Part shown: positions 13,508-14,650 of the stretch, piece after piece
How the letters are laid out: every line of letters begins with the position of its first letter
Position numbering within the stretch: the stretch's first letter is position 1
NCBI GenBank assembly: GCA_938049795.1
Contig: CALLCD010000157.1
Coordinates: 1-14,650 of the forward strand
DNA length: 14,650 nucleotides
Reading direction: 5' to 3'
DNA from: an uncultured Hyphomonadaceae bacterium
GTDB taxonomy: Bacteria > Pseudomonadota > Alphaproteobacteria > Caulobacterales > Hyphomonadaceae
The notes under the pieces: model-generated
Database searches by the model: none
Told to the model about the DNA's origin: nothing
What the model saw: only the letters and a program-made list of their open reading frames with translations
Translations under genes and position numbers: made by a program

Positions 13508-13509
13508 TA

Positions 13510-14577
13510 TTATGCCCGTTGGCGTTCGTCGCTGGGGAGGCCGACCAAGGCATAGGCTATGGTGTATTCGAGCGAGTTGATGCACAGCCAGCGCTCGGCG
13601 TGGAAGGTCTCGATTTTTTGCATTGTGGAGAGGACATTTGGCCAATTGTCGGCCCAGGCGTAGAGGTTGGCGGCGAAGGTGAGATCGCTGTCATTGTCGC
13701 GCAATTCGTAATGCTGGGCGAGGACCGTCAAGGCGGCGGGCTGGAATAGGCCTTGGCAGGCATCGCCCTCGGCCGGCAGGAGCGTGGCGAGGATTTCGGC
13801 GTAATTGTGCAGGCCGGTCAGCGTGTCTTGCTGGGTTAGCGCGTGTTCGCACAATTGGCCCAATTGCTTATAGTCGCCATGCCAGCGCGGCAGAAGCTGG
13901 TGGGCAAACAGGGTGTAGAGATCGGATGAGCCCGGGGCGGTCAGGATGGCCCGTTCGAAGCGCGTCCAGTGATCGCGACGGCCTTTCATATCCTGGATGG
14001 CAAGCTGGAGATCGGCCTTGCACCAGAACCAGTGTTGGCTATGGCGCCCGCGTGTGCGGTCAAGTTCGGTGCGGGCGCGTTCGCAATAGAGGCGCAGCTT
14101 GTCCCAGCCTTCAGCCTCGACATCTTCGGCCCAACCGTCGCCGCGATGGGCAAATCCAGCCTGTTGACAAGCCAGCGCATAACAGCCTGACGCAATGGCG
14201 CTGTCTGGGGACGCTATTGCCCAATCGGCCATGATGCCGACAATACGCTCGGCGTCGGCTGGCGCGACATCGGATTCAAAAGTCGAAAAGAAGGGATAGG
14301 CTAGTACTTCGAACTCATAAATACCGGGGCTGGCTTGGCGGAACTGGCGATAGGTTGTCTCTAGCAACTCTCCGGCGGCATCAAACTCATGGCTGCGCAC
14401 AAGGTCGATCATATGGGCCAGCTTGACCTGTGTGCCTTGTGGCAGGGAGGCGGCGGCATCGAGATGGACCGAGTTTTGCGGCAGATAGGCGCTGACCTCG
14501 GCGCTGTCGCGTATGGCAAGAGCGCGGGCGCGGTGGCGTGCTGTTTTGACGTGATCAAGAAGTCCGAACATATTCAT
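13510..14577 (-). CDS. DUF4034-like soluble protein of unknown function
   Basis: This 355-residue, probably cytoplasmic protein has no signal peptide or membrane helix and is mostly helical, rich in Ala, Leu, Trp and Gln. The order of motifs recalls the DUF4034 family: WAIASPDSAIASGCYALACQ near 119-138, a HRGDGWAEDVEAEGW segment near 144-158, then paired helices, and LLPRWHGDYKQL near 228-239. These helical pairs resemble TPR- or SEL1-type solenoids. I give this family with moderate confidence; its function is not established. A CTGGGG sequence precedes the ATG at 14577; a second ATG two codons in is also possible. It is convergent with the oxidoreductase gene across the large repeat array, and its TAA stop is two bases from a type A module. 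Confidence 0.8.
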   Translation of the reverse strand: MNMFGLLDHVKTARHRARALAIRDSAEVSAYLPQNSVHLDAAASLPQGTQVKLAHMIDLVRSHEFDAAGELLETTYRQFRQASPGIYEFEVLAYPFFSTFESDVAPADAERIVGIMADWAIASPDSAIASGCYALACQQAGFAHRGDGWAEDVEAEGWDKLRLYCERARTELDRTRGRHSQHWFWCKADLQLAIQDMKGRRDHWTRFERAILTAPGSSDLYTLFAHQLLPRWHGDYKQLGQLCEHALTQQDTLTGLHNYAEILATLLPAEGDACQGLFQPAALTVLAQHYELRDNDSDLTFAANLYAWADNWPNVLSTMQKIETFHAERWLCINSLEYTIAYALVGLPSDERQRA

Positions 14578-14650
14578 CCCCAGTGGTTTATGAGGATTGG
14601 CTAACAGGATCTGATTGGAAAACGGTTGAACCGATAGGTGAAATTTTATC
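14578..14650 (-). promoter_or_regulatory. Upstream region of the DUF4034-like gene
   Basis: This 73-base stretch to the window edge contains a perfect CGGTT-G-AACCG dyad at 14623-14633, 46 bases before the start on the minus strand. It is a possible operator. I see no clear promoter boxes and no gene here. Confidence 0.25.

Noticed and set aside
13055..13508. A CRISPR array
   Set aside because: The repeated units are 50-60 bp structured modules of differing types, some inverted, without constant short repeats and unique equal-length spacers, and there are no cas genes.
13112..13555. Open frames across the second repeat array (for example 13112-13555, 13174-13398 and minus-strand 13132-13387)
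   Set aside because: They are translations of the palindromic repeats (peptides such as MDPNVRWGYG or SQRTLGSM recur in several frames) and have no ribosome binding sites or families.

Overview
The window is high-GC bacterial chromosome, most likely from an alphaproteobacterium of the Caulobacterales/Hyphomonadales/Maricaulales type. The grounds are the tightly overlapping aroK-aroB-CNNM/CorC operon divergent from xerD, an arrangement familiar in alphaproteobacteria, the codon choice, and GC-rich palindromic intergenic repeats of a kind common in that class. The rank is an inference; no rRNA or species marker is present.

Layout. Positions 1-2414 (minus): a two-gene operon made of a large lipoprotein with MORN-like repeats and a secreted protein that runs off the left edge. 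Positions 2544-5499 (minus): aroK, aroB and a CNNM/CorC-type CBS membrane protein, each start overlapping the previous stop by 4 bases. Positions 5586-5720 (plus): a 44-residue single-pass membrane protein. Positions 5828-6739 (plus): a Xer tyrosine recombinase. Positions 6772-8794 (minus): a lower-GC cassette with an AraC-type regulator, a histidine-box fatty acid hydroxylase/sterol desaturase-family membrane enzyme, and a four-helix DUF4345-like membrane protein. It looks like an acquired accessory module inserted beside xerD. Positions 9022-10704 (plus): a SulP anion transporter with a STAS domain. Positions 10952-11311 (minus): a DUF454 protein. Positions 11402-11809 (plus): an orphan ExbD/TolR. 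Positions 11955-13055 (plus): an old yellow enzyme-family flavin oxidoreductase. Positions 13510-14577 (minus): a soluble protein resembling DUF4034.

The most unusual content is a family of short structured repeats that fills two convergent (tail-to-tail) intergenic regions, 10705-10930 and 13055-13508. Modules of about 50-60 bp starting with TTTGTCYCCCG begin within 0-3 bases of the stop codons of three different genes, always in the same orientation relative to the gene. The internal stem of the modules shows compensatory base changes, and a second palindromic family with CA or TG loops is interleaved. The arrays are inverted with respect to each other and flank a 2.7 kb segment. They may work as 3'-end RNA or DNA structures, or may be small mobile elements that settle just behind stop codons.

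No complete new defence or biosynthetic system is evident. The best candidates for new biology are the stop-codon-anchored repeats, the AraC-hydroxylase-DUF4345 cassette with a hairpin over its ribosome binding site, and the lipoprotein/secreted-protein pair.
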